From: Turritopsis dohrnii
Lineage: Eukaryota > Cnidaria > Hydrozoa > Anthoathecata > Oceaniidae
Direction: 5' to 3'
DNA length: 64,000 nt
Assembly (NCBI GenBank): GCA_027922465.2
Contig: BQMF02000491.1
Coordinates: forward strand, 1 to 64,000
Positions 33,410 through 44,929 of this stretch are shown here, piece by piece. The translations under genes were made by a program, and so were the position numbers. The notes beneath the pieces were generated by a model, which was not told where the DNA came from, did no database searches, and saw only the letters and a program-made list of their open reading frames with translations. Position 1 is the first letter of the stretch, and the number at the start of each line of letters is the position of its first letter.

Positions 33410-33658
33410 GAACTTTTGAAGCTCTGATTTTTTTTAGATATTTTTCTGAGACCTTGGCAGTTCTGACATGTCTTAATGTAGTTCTTAACATGTCCTGATA
33501 TTTTCTGATGTTGATTCACATCTACGATGTTCAGCAAGTACAAGTGCTTTAACGTTGTGGGAGATCCCCTGGTGAACATGGTGGATGATTTGCTGTATTT
33601 TTTCCTTGGTCTTCTTTTTTTTCTTGTATGCTAATTGGCCATTAATAATGGTAAACTT
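33410..33658 (-). pseudogene. integrase HHCC zinc-finger relic (retrotransposon or Ginger-like)
   Basis: The minus strand reads a KKKKKTKEKIQQIIHHVHQG segment with AEHRRCEST, then after a one-base shift near 33490 a VKNYIKTCQNCQGL segment. This is the H-x-H...C-x2-C fold that precedes retroviral-type integrase cores. The catalytic core is not found downstream, so only the finger remains. Confidence 0.55.
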
Positions 33659-33699
33659 TTTAAAAGCCTCCGGGAAGTGTTTCTTTTCCTTTGTCTTTC

Positions 33700-34740
33700 G
33701 GATTCACTGGATATTTTTCATTACCAACCTTATCGTCTATCAAATGTAGACAAACTCTTTCTTATCTTTCCAATTTCTTACTGCCATATGTATCTCTAAG
33801 TCAGCAATCATGAAAAACCAAAGCAAAACATTCGAAAATGACCAAAGCACTCGAAATTGGCAATACAATTACAACCAGGAGTACTCTGTTGCCCAGTAAA
33901 ACTCACTCCCCACGTGAAATTCGTCAACATTTAAGAAGAGTACATTTTCCTAGAGGCTTAACTTATTTCCTGGGGAAAATTACTCCGGAAATGCCGTTTT
34001 CAGGGAGCACTTTTGACGGTTACAAGTGCTTGGGTGTAGTAATCATGAATTCATAATTTCAGTTTACAATGTCAGTTTGTTTGAAACTATTTTTTTTCTA
34101 TGGGAAAAACAAAAATGCAGTGAGTCCAATGTGCACCCAGTCCAAACTACCTAAGAAAATTAGTACGAAACGTTATACAAATTAGCTTGGCATGAAATTA
34201 CTTCGAAGTCAGAAAAGATAAAAACATGCGTCATTTTGCAGATCACTAGAGTGTAGTAAAGATTCACGTCTGCTAAAACGGCCTTGCTGGCGTATTCATT
34301 AAAAAAAGGTGTGCCGTGAAATAAAGAATTTACATTATAAAGACAATGATAATGAAACGCACTTACACGTACCACGTACCAAATATTAAAACAAGCATTA
34401 AATGTTGCGATGGTCGATTAATTTTTTTTCTTCTGACAACTTGGGTCAATCATGTTAATTTTCTGCTTGAACATCTTTTACATATGAATGTTTTAAGCTA
34501 AATTCAATTTCTATACTGAGGTGACTGAATTGTATGTTATTTTTGTAGATAGTTCATGAAATAAGCAGAATCGATGAAATCATGTTTTGTTTATACAGGA
34601 CTATTTAGCTATGCAGTTGCATTTACCAACCCAGGTGCATGATGGACCTCCTACAAAAGTTTCTATTTCAGTGTGATAAGTATTTTCTTTTGATACAAGG
34701 TAAGATTTTCTATATTAAAGAGGGATTTAATTTCATGCAT
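33700..34740. other. non-coding
   Basis: No gene recognised. It lies between the integrase relic and the second copy of the duplicated segment. Confidence 0.3.
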
Positions 34741-35094
34741 GGATCCGTGAACGAACATCCAAGAAACATTTTGACCTAAGTATTTAGAAAATTTCATTGT
34801 AATATACACATTCCAAGAGGAAACGGAATTTAAATCAGAGTCAAAATAAAAGAAAAAGAGATATAGGATACCAACAAATGAACGAGTCTACAGAAGTATT
34901 GCTAAGCTATTGACATACATCAATCCCTGAACGCACTTCAATCCTTGAACGCACGTCAATCTCTGAACGCACATCAATCCTTGAACGCACAACTGGTCGA
35001 CTTAAGTATGAAATTTTTACCAAGGTGGCCCACGACTTTTGCGATCGTGACAAATCAATTTTTTATTCTTTGTGCAATTTTCGTATAGTGTTTT
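34741..35094. repeat. duplicated segment, copy interrupted by transposon
   Basis: Nearly identical to 31403-31755, including the complement minisatellite (34920-34990) and the GTGGCCCACGACTTTTGCG stretch at 35026. Continuity with GAGTGACTATAGAGTTAA resumes at 37211 after the 35095-37201 element. Confidence 0.8.
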
Positions 35095-35143
35095 CTATGG
35101 AACGCCGTTCCTGCCTTATGTTATCCACTTTCATGACTGTTGG

Positions 35144-35350
35144 TCGTTTTGCCATTACATGCGGTCGTTTCACCATTATATGCGGTAGTTTTATCATTAT
35201 ATGCGGCCGTTTCACCATTATATGCGGTCGTTTCACCATTATATGCAGTCCTTTTATCATTATATGCGGTCATTCCACCATTATATGCGGTCATTCCACC
35301 ATTATATGCGGTCGTATCACCATTATATGCGGTCGTTTCACCATTATACG
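35144..35350. repeat. 21-bp tandem repeat inside left TIR
   Basis: Ten copies of GGTCGTTTCACCATTATATG plus C, with a few substitutions per copy. The inverted set of about nine is at 36975-37155. The repeat gives long open frames in several phases that are not genes. Confidence 0.9.
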
Positions 35351-35455
35351 ATTTAACTTTATATGAGGGAGGAGTGCAAAAAGAACACTACGAGAAAGTG
35401 TTAAGAAGTAGGTAGTCTCATGTTAAAGATCACGAAATCGCAACCACGTGAAAAC

Positions 35456-35626
35456 ATGGCGGCAAAAAAGATTGAGGAAGTTTTGCACAAGGCGAATTTA
35501 AGCCATCTTTTGGAGAGATTTGAGCGGGAAAAAGTAGATTTAATGACACTGCGAGGGGCTACAGATGGCAACTTAATTAGACTTGGTGTTTGTACAATCC
35601 GGTGCAGAAAAGATCGGTCTTCCTAA
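35456..35626 (+). CDS. SAM-domain fragment carried by the transposon
   Basis: ATG 35456 starts [20 protein letters not shown], then [11 protein letters not shown] and LIRLGV. This is the order of a sterile-alpha-motif domain (EVL, F--E-ID--TL, L--LG). The C-terminal helix is cut: the frame runs into the 3' end of the oppositely directed transposase and stops at 35624. Known role of SAM: protein-protein assembly. The transposase itself also starts with a SAM-like segment, so this may be a second, truncated copy of it. Confidence 0.5.
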   Translation: MAAKKIEEVLHKANLSHLLERFEREKVDLMTLRGATDGNLIRLGVCTIRCRKDRSS

Positions 35627-36825
35627 TTCAATGTTCTCATCAGTGTTCTGGTCAGCTTGACCATCAACACCATACCATTGCAGTTGTTCTGGCGTAAATT
35701 CAATTCCAACTTGGTGATTCATTTGTCTGGACACCCACATTTTTAAAGGGGAGGTTTTTGTTGTGCGCAATCGATGTGTAATCCATGCGTTGTTCCAGAA
35801 CTTCAGCTTTTCGTTAATTTTGGGGAGGTATACATAATGAAGACATCCTATATGAATCTCATTTAAAGGATCGAGCAGACCTTCTTCTTCCATGAAATAG
35901 AATACATCGTAAAAATAACTTAAAACACCAGTGTAAACGTCCCTCCACAGACGCTCAATCCGTTGGTTGTGTGTGCTCTTGCCTGTAATCATACTTCCTC
36001 TATTCTCTCCGCGTTTCTCAATCATGTAATCGGCCACTAGAATATTCTCCATGCCCATATCCGAGCGCACACGCATAGGTAAACCATACTCCTCCACTCC
36101 TTTTAGAAAGCAGTTTAATACAACAGCCGCTTTATTGCTACCAGTGCATTCCAATACCACGGGCAGCCTACTATAGCCATCTACAGCACCGATAATAATA
36201 AAATACCAACGAACAAGTTTGTGGTTTGTATCCAAGTGCCATAGGTGATTAGATCTGTCTTTCTTTCTCTTCTTTACACCGTCATAGTCAACTCTTAACA
36301 GGCTCTCTCGCACTCGGGATCTTTGAATTGTCAATCCTTCGTGCTTCAACATTTGACTCAGCATATTTTCTCCACAGTGATTGGGTATTCTGACGACAAT
36401 CTGAGTAAACACTCGTCAAGTTGGTCATCTGTTATAGCATCGAAATTCCGCACTTCAATACCAAACTCGTGCATACGACGATAAATAGTGCGTTCAGACA
36501 CTCCCAATAAGGATGAAATGTCTTTTACTTTGAATCCTTCACTCAGTAAGTCTACAAGGATGTATTTTGAAATCTGAAACTTTGATGCACCACCTTTTTT
36601 ACTATCGCTTCTCACTGGCGAAAAGGCCCCGAACATGCTGCATTTGCTTCGGAGATCCATTATACTTTTGCGCTCTGTTATGCCTAATTGCCCAAATTCA
36701 AGTTATGACAGTTTCGGCACAATATCTGGTGTAATCGTTTCTGCAGAAAATATTTCTATCTTGTCTGAAAAGCCCAGGCTTATCAACACTTCTTTCATCG
36801 CTTTGTTTTCAGAATTACACGCCAT
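35573..36825 (-). pseudogene. integrase-core DDE transposase with SAM-like and HTH N-terminus
   Basis: From ATG 36825: a SAM-like start (KEVLISLGFSD, TPDIVPKLS), then TAA at 36705-36703 and continuation LEFGQLGITERKSIMDLRS. Next comes an HTH with IASLL-type spacing (DISSLLGVSERTIYRRM), then a one-base shift near 36380 and the core. In the core frame (from 36412) WHLDTN gives Asp 61, [11 protein letters not shown]sp 118 and QRIERLWRD Glu 153, a D-56-D-34-E triad with all three acidic residues present. It ends at 35573. One stop and one frameshift make this copy inactive as written. Confidence 0.8.
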
Positions 36826-36974
36826 GTTTTATTTTCACTCTCATACGAATCGTGACATTTGTTACTCGAAAACAAATTTTACAGCCTCGTTTTCAAACAT
36901 TTTGCACTCCCCCTCCATATAACAACATAAAGTCGTATAATGAAATTTCATATGAAGATAAAAACTCGAATAAT

Positions 36975-37155
36975 GATAAAACGACCGCATATAATGATAA
37001 AATGACCGCATATAATGGTGAAACGACCGCATATAATGGTGATACGACCGCAAATAATGGTGGAATGACCGCATATAATGATAAAAGGACTGCATATAAT
37101 GGTGAAACGACCGCATACAATGGTGAAACGACCGCATATAATGATAAAACGACCA
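36975..37155. repeat. 21-bp tandem repeat inside right TIR
   Basis: Complement of the left array (AACGACCGCATATAATGGTG units), about nine copies. Unit order differs slightly from the left arm, so the arms have changed independently since duplication. Confidence 0.9.
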
Positions 37156-37229
37156 ACAGTCATGAAAGTGGATAACATAAGGCAGGAACGGCGTTCCATA
37201 GTTTTCGATTGAGTGACTATAGAGTTAAC

Positions 37230-38888
37230 GTGCTTGATAATGCCCTCTGGTGAGGCCAAAATATCGCAAAAAACATGATTTTGTGGCTGGTATCGCGTCG
37301 TTTTTTCTTCTCAGGAATCTCATCTAGATTGTCAGCTTATAATATAAATTCAAAAACTGGACGTTCTAAACAACATGGATGCATTAGTATCGGGAGTTTC
37401 ACAGTGATTTGAGTGTAACATATCAGTTATCGTATTTCACTTTGGAAATCGCTCCAAAAACCCTAAGCGAAAGGACCATCCTTGTGATGAACGTGACGAT
37501 TTTCGACAGCTAGTCAGAAGTATTCTTTGCCTGATTCCAACTATTTACGATTGAGAATTGGGAGGTTACGTTCATGCAACGCACATAAAGAAAATGGCAT
37601 ATAAAAAACTTTGTAGATGTGCCATTCACGATATCAAAGCCGAAATTGACGCTAGTCGAACAGCGAAAATTTAGAAGTTGAAGGAGTAGACGCAATGTAA
37701 TAAACTTAAGAACATAATAGTGAATCATGTGTTTCAATTTTATCTATTTCTGATCCGATACGTGAAGGATAATTGCATTATCGGGCATTGAGTCTCTATT
37801 AGTCAATTATAGCGCCTTACCTAACGGGTGTGTATGGACTTACTATTTCAAAGTAGCATACTATTAGGATCTAGAAAGATAGATGAGTACCATAATTGTA
37901 GATCATAAGTTATTATTTTGTTGATTTCCGCTCCGATTATGATAATTGCATTATCGGGATGCATATGTCTCCATTGATTAAATACAGTGCCTTATATAAT
38001 GAATATTGACTTATAATTTCGATGTAGTTTACAAGGAATGTAAATAATGAGGATGGGAAATCCTGAATTATGCAGAACCAATTACGATGTGAAAACCGGT
38101 TAGTAAAGCGGTAATGTAAAAAAAAACCCCTTAAAATAACAAAATTTAGAATTCCAAATTTGTTTGAAAGAACTGTCATAGAGAAAGGGGACCAGACAGT
38201 TTCATATGTAATGTAATATTGGATGGAATGTTTCAATTTTACCGATTTCGCCTTGATATGTGAAATATAATTGCGTTATCATGCAAGACGTTGTGTAGCG
38301 ATGGTGTAGTGGTTAGTACCTTTGACGGCGACCGCTAAAACCTGTGTTCAATCCAGTCATGTGGTATTTTGAAACTTCACTCTGATGCCCTTTAAAAGCC
38401 CATTAGGAGCCATCAACTGACTGCGCACTGGCCTTCGGGCATGCTAGCGCAATGATTTCTGTATCTCTGGCGGTAAGTCAAGTGCTAATTGCAAGTCATC
38501 GGACGTAATAGCTAACCAATGCAGATAGAAGCCCAAGGAACAAACTTTCTTATAAGTCTCGATTAGCCAACAACAGTACCTTTAATAATAGCGATAACGA
38601 TGGAAACGGCAAATTGCCGACATACAGTTACATGATACGAATAACATGTCAAACATTTTATGAAATAAGCGATATGTCATGTAAAAGACAGCAAACATTC
38701 ACGATCTTGAAAAATTTTAGGGGTTTGGAATTAAAAATGTATAAATCAGAATTTACGGCCCTATTGACGAAAATTCAACAGTTGAATAGTAAAGCTGTAG
38801 TAACAAAGTTTAGAATTCCAAAGATGTCTTAATGAACTGTTTCAGGGTAGAGAAAGTGGATCACGAAGTTGCATCACTTATTTTACTA
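37230..38888. repeat. degenerate tandem array, left half (GATAATTGCATTATC units)
   Basis: The palindromic word ATAATTG(C)ATTAT recurs at 37768, 37938 and 38264, and in the right half at 40672, 40843 and 41180. Spacing is about 170 or 326-340 bp. Accompanying words TCTCTATTA-TCAATTA and AAACCGGAATT-type segments keep the same order. Old and diverged. The array is split by the element at 38889-40633. Confidence 0.55.
38295..38360 (+). repeat. tRNA-derived SINE head
   Basis: A box TGGTGTAGTGGTTAGTACC (38302) and B box TGTTCAATCC (38346). The ends do not pair as a tRNA acceptor stem. It probably starts a SINE whose body runs towards 38480. Confidence 0.5.
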
Positions 38889-40633
38889 TAGTGGAACCTC
38901 CTTAAAGCGGACACTTTTGTCCGCTTTAGAGAGGTGTCCGTCTTGGAGAGGTTTTGATAATTTTGGCCAGGAACTCGGGAGAAATTCTACTCCTAAGTCG
39001 AGAACCCATAAGGCATGCCTATATTACCCTTTGCTATTGCCCAGATAGGCAAAAAACATTCATAAAAGGAAATTTGACCTGAAAATATACATTTGTGTGG
39101 CCATGGAGGTATAAAACAGAAGGAGAACGAACTCTTATTTTTCTATTATTCAGATAATGACTATTCTATTCATTGCAGTATCACTTTGATGTCATCCGTG
39201 ATGCGGTTTCGGCTGGTTGTCGGTGAAACGAATACTTTTTTAAAGATTAACGACAATTTAAAAACGAAATATCATCCATTGTAACAACGGATCAACTTGC
39301 TGCATAGTGACAAGCAGATTATTAAACCTAAAGCTTCCTTGAGAAACAAATGAAAATCTATGTTTTTATACAGAGTTGAAGATATCGCGTAATTCATGTT
39401 TAAGTTCCAATCTACATATCTTCTGACTTAAATGCGCCTCGATAGTGCCGCGGTACGTGCAAAAACTTAGGATTATTCTCTCTTCAAAAACTGAAGCTCG
39501 GCGAAACTGCTTGAGGGGATCACGAGATATATAGACCTAAAGTTGCAATGTTTTCGTTGCATATTTGTGACGTTTTTGCATAATTCTCCCAATTCCTACA
39601 GATTATGCATGCTAAGAACTTTACCCTAACGATCTTTAATCACATTGGAGAATTGATATGAACGAAATTTTCACGCAAGAACGCCAAAATTATAAAAATT
39701 ATGCAAGATGATAGCAATTATATGTTATTACACACTGAAGACTTAAACAATGCAGCGCATCACGGATAGTACAATAGCAGATTTTGAGTTCGTTCTCCTT
39801 CTGTTTTATACCTCCATGGTGTGGCATATTAAAAAACAGTTAGGACTGAAAATGATTGCAAAGTTGTACAGTTCTGGGAAACTCAAAAAGCACATGTTTT
39901 ATAGCTACATGACAATTCATTGCTTTGAAAAAATGTTGTTATAGCTAGTTGTCTGGCACCTTTTGGAAATTTTTATTTCTTCGAGACCGTTTATTATTTT
40001 TGCCAGTGAATATGCCGTTACTGTATTAAATGATGGTAGTATTGTGGGCCAAAATTACCAGAAGTGACTGGAAAGCACGTTAATGTTTGTCAGAGGCGTA
40101 GCCAGAGGTTAGTCAAAATTTGTGGAGGAGAGTTTAGTCATTTAAAGTAGAAAAGGAAAGTGTGCAGGTAACCTAATCGATACCTAAGACTCAAAAGAAA
40201 TATTGTAATGTTGGACTCCTCCACTTTTTGCGACTGACCTTGAATACGCCTCTGTTTGTTAGTGTTTAGAGCAACCATGTATATTCCACGTTAGTGATCA
40301 AGAAAAGATGGGACTTGGCTAACAAATGAAATAAACCTTATACTATAAAAACAAGAAAATATTGTAAACAGAAAAAAAGAATACTGAATAAAATACTGAA
40401 TTTTGATATTGTTGTCGAAATTTTGTCCGCTTTATAGAGGTAAATTTTAGAAGGAATTGTCGTGCGGGACCTGGAAAAATTTTCCGTTTTAATTAAGGTG
40501 TCCGCATTAGACTGTCCGCATTGGGGAGGTTTCTTTATAAGAGTTTATTAAGGATTCGTCCGGGGCAAAAAATTTTGTCAGTCTAAAGGAGATGTCTGCT
40601 TCAGAGAATGTCCACTTTAAGGAGGTTCCACTG
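38889..40633. mobile_element. Tigger/pogo-like non-autonomous element
   Basis: TA at 38887-38888 and 40634-40635. The left end TAGTGGAACCTCCTTAAAG and the right end's complement CAGTGGAACCTCCTTAAAG form the TIR. GTCCGCTTTA-type subterminal repeats lie inside both ends (38915-38950 and 40425-40610). The GTGGAACCTC start is typical of Tigger elements. No transposase frame survives. Confidence 0.8.
39101..39819. mobile_element. 719-bp TIR element nested in the Tigger-like element
   Basis: Ends are CCATGGAGGTATAAAACAG and its complement, with TIRs of about 34 bp continuing through GGAGAACGAACTC, and an inner inverted pair ATCCGTGATGCG/CGCATCACGGAT. TGTGG at 39096-39100 and 39820-39824 is a 5-bp target duplication. 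No coding sequence. Superfamily not assigned. Confidence 0.8.
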
Positions 40634-40635
40634 TA

Positions 40636-41400
40636 TTATTGGTTTCCGCGCCGAGGTTTAGCTACGTGATAATTGTATTATAGGGAGTAAGTCTGGATTG
40701 GATAATAAAAACGCGTTACCTAGTGTGTATATGGACTTATAATTTGAAAAAAGCATGCTAGAAGAATAGCAAAAAGTTTTAAAAGTATAACAATAGGAAA
40801 CTCGTCTTATGCAACTTTAGTTGCTTTCCGTTCCGATGCATACATGATAATTGCATCTCGATTAATCAATTGCAGTGCTCTTCCTAATTGGTTAATAGCT
40901 TTAGAAATGCGAGGATCCATTGTGTATATTCTAAGTAAAAAAAGTTTACAGAATTGCCGTTTACGATGCGGAAACCGGAATTAGCGTCAACCGAACAACA
41001 AAAATTCAGCAATTGGAAAGCATAGCCATAATGTGAAAAGGTTTAAAAAGTAACAAGCTTGAGCATTCCAAATATTTTTGAAAGAACTCTACTAGGTTAG
41101 AGGAAGGGTACCGGAAAGTTTTATGTTCAACATAACAGTAAATCACGTGTTCAATTGTATCAATTTCGCGCCGACATGTGGAGGATAATTCCATTATTGA
41201 TCGTTAAGTCTCTATTATTCAATTACAGCGAGTAAATTAAAGATAGAGACGAAAGTAGCCTTTATGCAATGCACATTAATGTAATAACTCATCATAAATT
41301 TTATAGAATGCCAGTTACGATGTAGAAACCGGAATTCACACCAGCCGAAAAACGAAAAGATAATTGTAACAATTTTAAAAAAACATTTGAAACTCCAGAC
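40636..41400. repeat. degenerate tandem array, right half
   Basis: Continuation of the array at 37230-38888 with the same palindromic word (40672, 40843, 41180) and CGGAATT segments (40977, 41330). Confidence 0.5.
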
Positions 41401-41700
41401 CCCTCAATACTTAAAACATTTTGCTGTGTTGACATAGCTTAATGAACATAGACTTTGAGTGTGCCGTGTTTGACATAAAAAATTGTTTTGGTCGTATTTT
41501 GTTGCATATAATCTATCTCTAAGAGCGATTTTGCATAAAAACTTCACAAAAACCTTTGAATAGTTACTACTGTGCAAACAAGAACTGTTCAATAAGAAAT
41601 AACTCCTACCTTCCCTAAAAGTTAATAAAACTAGATTATCAAGAAAAATATTCGTTTCATTGTAATTTATTAAGTTAAGAGTATGTACTCAATTCAGCGC
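41401..41700. other. non-coding
   Basis: AT-rich, nothing recognised. Confidence 0.3.
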
Positions 41701-41709
41701 CAAAATCTC

Positions 41710-42640
41710 ATTTTCCAAGTCGTTTTATATGAACACTCGTTTTTCAAATGAAGACGTTTTAGAAGTTTGTTCGTTTCAGATGACGACACGTTGCTCAAAT
41801 ATGTCGGTCTTTCAATTTTTTTTCTGAATGACATTATTCCTGAGACCCTTACTTCAAATCTGGCAAGATATTAATGTAGGTACACTTTTTCATAATATAC
41901 AGATCAGGGATGTTTCAGAATTTTAACAAACAATCAAATCGAAGAAAATCCTTCATAGTTTGGTTATTTCTTCATTCAAAACATGGACGTATAAAATAAG
42001 AAAGATTTGCAACTTCTATAAATCTATTAAAACAAACCTCGCCTCAAGTGCTGTTGAAAATACATGTTTCCAATGGCTTGCATGATCGTAACAACTAACC
42101 AGAAATGAATGAAAAAATTTTATGATTATTTTGAAGGCAGTTTTTAAACTCTGATTCCTCATGAGTTCTTAGAAACTCAAACATGAAATTTTCAGAATTG
42201 AATGAAAAAACGTCTTCTTTATGTCATTCTCAGGCGTCACCCAGGTGTCTTTAAAAGCACTGATTCTTCGGATATAAGTAAATACACAAATTACTTCCTA
42301 ACTCCGAAAAATTCATCTCAATTCCAATCTAAGATTATAAAAAAAGATTGAGTAAAGAGTAAAGAGTAAAGATGTTCATAATCATGCTACATGCAACTAC
42401 TATGAAACATGACAGTCAGCATGACTTAATAATGACACAAACTTCTGACTCATAGAAACTAGTACATGTAATGTGGTTACAACACATTATTTTTTCCGAA
42501 CCGACTACACATGAAAACGGATCATCTTGCGAAGCACCTTAATTACACAGCATCTAGTGACCCCAACATCTAAAACGCCTTTAATTGAAAAATGAGTGCC
42601 CATCTATAACGACTCGACAACTTCAATGTTGATTTATTGT
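41710..42640. mobile_element. TIR element, diverged
   Basis: The segment at 41720-41775 (GTCGTTTTATATGAACACTC... ACGTTTTAG) is an inverted, roughly 80 percent similar counterpart of 42578-42632 (CTAAAACGCCTTTAATTGAA... AACGACTCG). The interior has no gene. Ends are not defined to the base. Confidence 0.45.
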
Positions 42641-44675
42641 GGACCGTGTTAACTTCTAAAACGATAAATGACATCACGAATCAACATTCAAAACGACTTC
42701 ATATAAGATTTCCTCAAAAGCACAAATATAAGCCTAGAGATTAACAGGATTAACAGATCTTAGCCACGAATGTGTTGGTTCGAATCTCTGGGGACTGTTT
42801 CTATTAAGTATTATATGTATGTTTGAATCCAATTATTGTACAGTTTCAAAGATTTCTTTAAAATAAATTCCGGAAATAAAAAGCATTAGTGATATCTGAG
42901 ATTTTTGTTGGCTACAAACGTTTTATACTTTTTTAATGATTTAATAAATCACCCGAACAACAAGTCACTAATTCAGAAAGAACCTAAAGTAGAAGGATGA
43001 CCAACTTCATCCAAACACAAGTCAAATCACTTTATCTTGAGTATCTTTGCTTTTGTCGGACTTTTGGATTTCTGCGAAAACCCATTGCAACAAATTGACG
43101 GAGTTATAAAATTCGTAAAGCGGCCGAGTGGTTATTAGAACCTTAGAAATTTTCCTCAGCACAGCTCCAGTAATTATTTGCTCTGATACGTAGTATCTGG
43201 AAATCAGCATTCGCTACGGTTTTAATAGCTCGGGAGGGAGAGGATAGAGGCTTGGTCTAAATTTTCTCGAATAATCAATTAATTAATACTAGAATAATGG
43301 TATAAAAGCAAAAGCCATTACTAGATTTGATGGTCCTCAAAAATAACAAATATAGACCTTACAAATAGACTTTGCAATTCAGAATGAAACCAAACTACCA
43401 GGTTCGAACATTTGGTTTCTTCTTGTTCTTAGTCGCATATTTATTTGATGAATTATACATGCAAAATGCAAGGGAAGTACACTGAATAATCCGAAAAACT
43501 TAATGTCATTTATTTATAACAAACACAAATTATAATTTGAGGAAGCAATGGGAAAAGCTGGTGACAACAGATAGCTTAAACCATTAAGATTATCAAATGA
43601 GTTTTCGAAAATATGAAAATAATGTTCCAACTTTTCATGGAAGCAATTTGATGGAAACGCATGCGTATTTTTATAGCTGAAAATTTCAATTTTCGTGAGG
43701 AACATTTGATCCAATACAACTTGTACGATAGAATAGGTTTAAGGTGTTAAAATAAACATAGTAATAAATAGTTAGTAAAAAATTTATAGTAAAAGGCGAC
43801 AAAAGAAATAATTATTGTGATATGAGTCATAATTACGCTAATTTAATTATGATTAAAAATTTACAAACAGAACAAGAACGAGAAGAGCAGTCCTGATTGA
43901 ATTTTTGTAATTCATCTTTTTCCAGAAAAATCCAAAAGCTAATGTTTTTCACAGAAATCATTATTTATTCCCAAATTGCTAATCTGACATTTCAGATTAT
44001 GCAACTAAACATCTTTATTGAGTTTATAAAGCAGACTTCTAAAGTAACATTTTATTACATCTGATGATCGCCTTTGCGTGAAACTGTCTGTTTATGCTTT
44101 TAAATTTTAAGTGAAGAAATATATATTTACACTAACTTTACCAAATAGTATTAAGTTCACCGCCAGTAACATTCACTCAAGACATAATCTGACATTTCCC
44201 CGTCTTATTTCATGACTAGTTGACTAGTTTCCAAGACAACTTTGGCAATTTTTGTTTCACGCTGAAAACAAATGTTATAAATGAAGACGGAAATTTCAAA
44301 AAAAGTAAATAGAATAATTTCTTGTCAGAAATCATTTCAATGAAACGAGCAGTGATAAAAACATCAAACAAAATTTTCTGAGGGTAACATAACGGCTTAT
44401 CGGGAGAGCTGACGTTGTTTCAGAAATTCCCATAAACATTCACGGTTTTATTTACAGAGATTCCACCTAGCAGGATGACAAATTCACTTTAGGTGTCACT
44501 GTAAGCTGGGCTGTCTTGGCATATTCCTCACATAGATAAAAATGCGAAAAGCTGCCATTTTAAACTTTCTTCCGAAAGAAACGGAACCGAAAAATGAAAG
44601 AAAGTGGTTTGTTCTTTCAATAAGTTTTCCTCTGTTCTTTTCAATTCCTGTATTTCAATAAGTTAATTGAAATAA
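42641..44675. other. non-coding
   Basis: No gene recognised. A GGTTCGAATC B-box-like word occurs at 42778 without a convincing A box. Confidence 0.3.
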
Positions 44676-44880
44676 TTGCCCCCGCAGCGAGCGTGAGCAG
44701 GCGAGGAGGCATAGTATTTTTACGAGATAATCTTCTTTTGATATTGCTTGCGTATCCATGGTTACAGTTCACACATAATGCATATTTCTTTTGTTCGTAT
44801 ACTCTCAGTTTTATTAGAAGCCTTGTTTACACTTTTAAAACGGTATATTAACGTCAGTGTAATTCAGGTCTAAGAGATAA
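44676..44880 (+). mobile_element. fragment of the GCCCCCGCAGCGAGCG repeat family
   Basis: Starts TGCCCCCGCAGCGAGCG at 44681 and continues GAGGAGGCATAGTA. Then it skips to sequence matching 53360-53480 (CCATGGTT-CAGTTCACAC and GCCTTGTTTACACTTTT). It is an internally deleted copy of the element at 52598-53564. Confidence 0.6.
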
Positions 44881-44929
44881 TTAAACGTAATAAAAGTTTT
44901 GTGCAAATTTTCAAATGTACAGTGTGTTT

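Larger units (their letters stand above)
35095..37201. mobile_element. integrase-core (IS3EU-like) DNA transposon, 2.1 kb
   Basis: Ends are CTATGGAACGCCGTTCC and its complement, flanked by TTTT on both sides (35091-35094 and 37202-37205). TIRs are about 300 bp: outer 50 bp unique, then a 21-bp tandem repeat, then an inner arm with GGAGTGCAAAA. It encodes a broken transposase (minus) and a short SAM-domain frame (plus). The paralogous segment at 31740-31770 shows the site without insertion. The superfamily name is from memory of the sequence style and is an inference. Confidence 0.85.

Noticed and set aside
31403..35094. LTR pair of a retrotransposon
   Set aside because: The 31.4- and 34.7-kb duplicates are direct copies, but no TG...CA ends, primer-binding site or gag-pol lie between them; the integrase finger at 33.5 kb is on its own.
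35140..35415. Long hydrophobic repetitive frames (LYAVVSP units) in the transposon arms
   Set aside because: They are produced by the 21-bp tandem repeat, open in several phases on both strands, and sit in TIRs.
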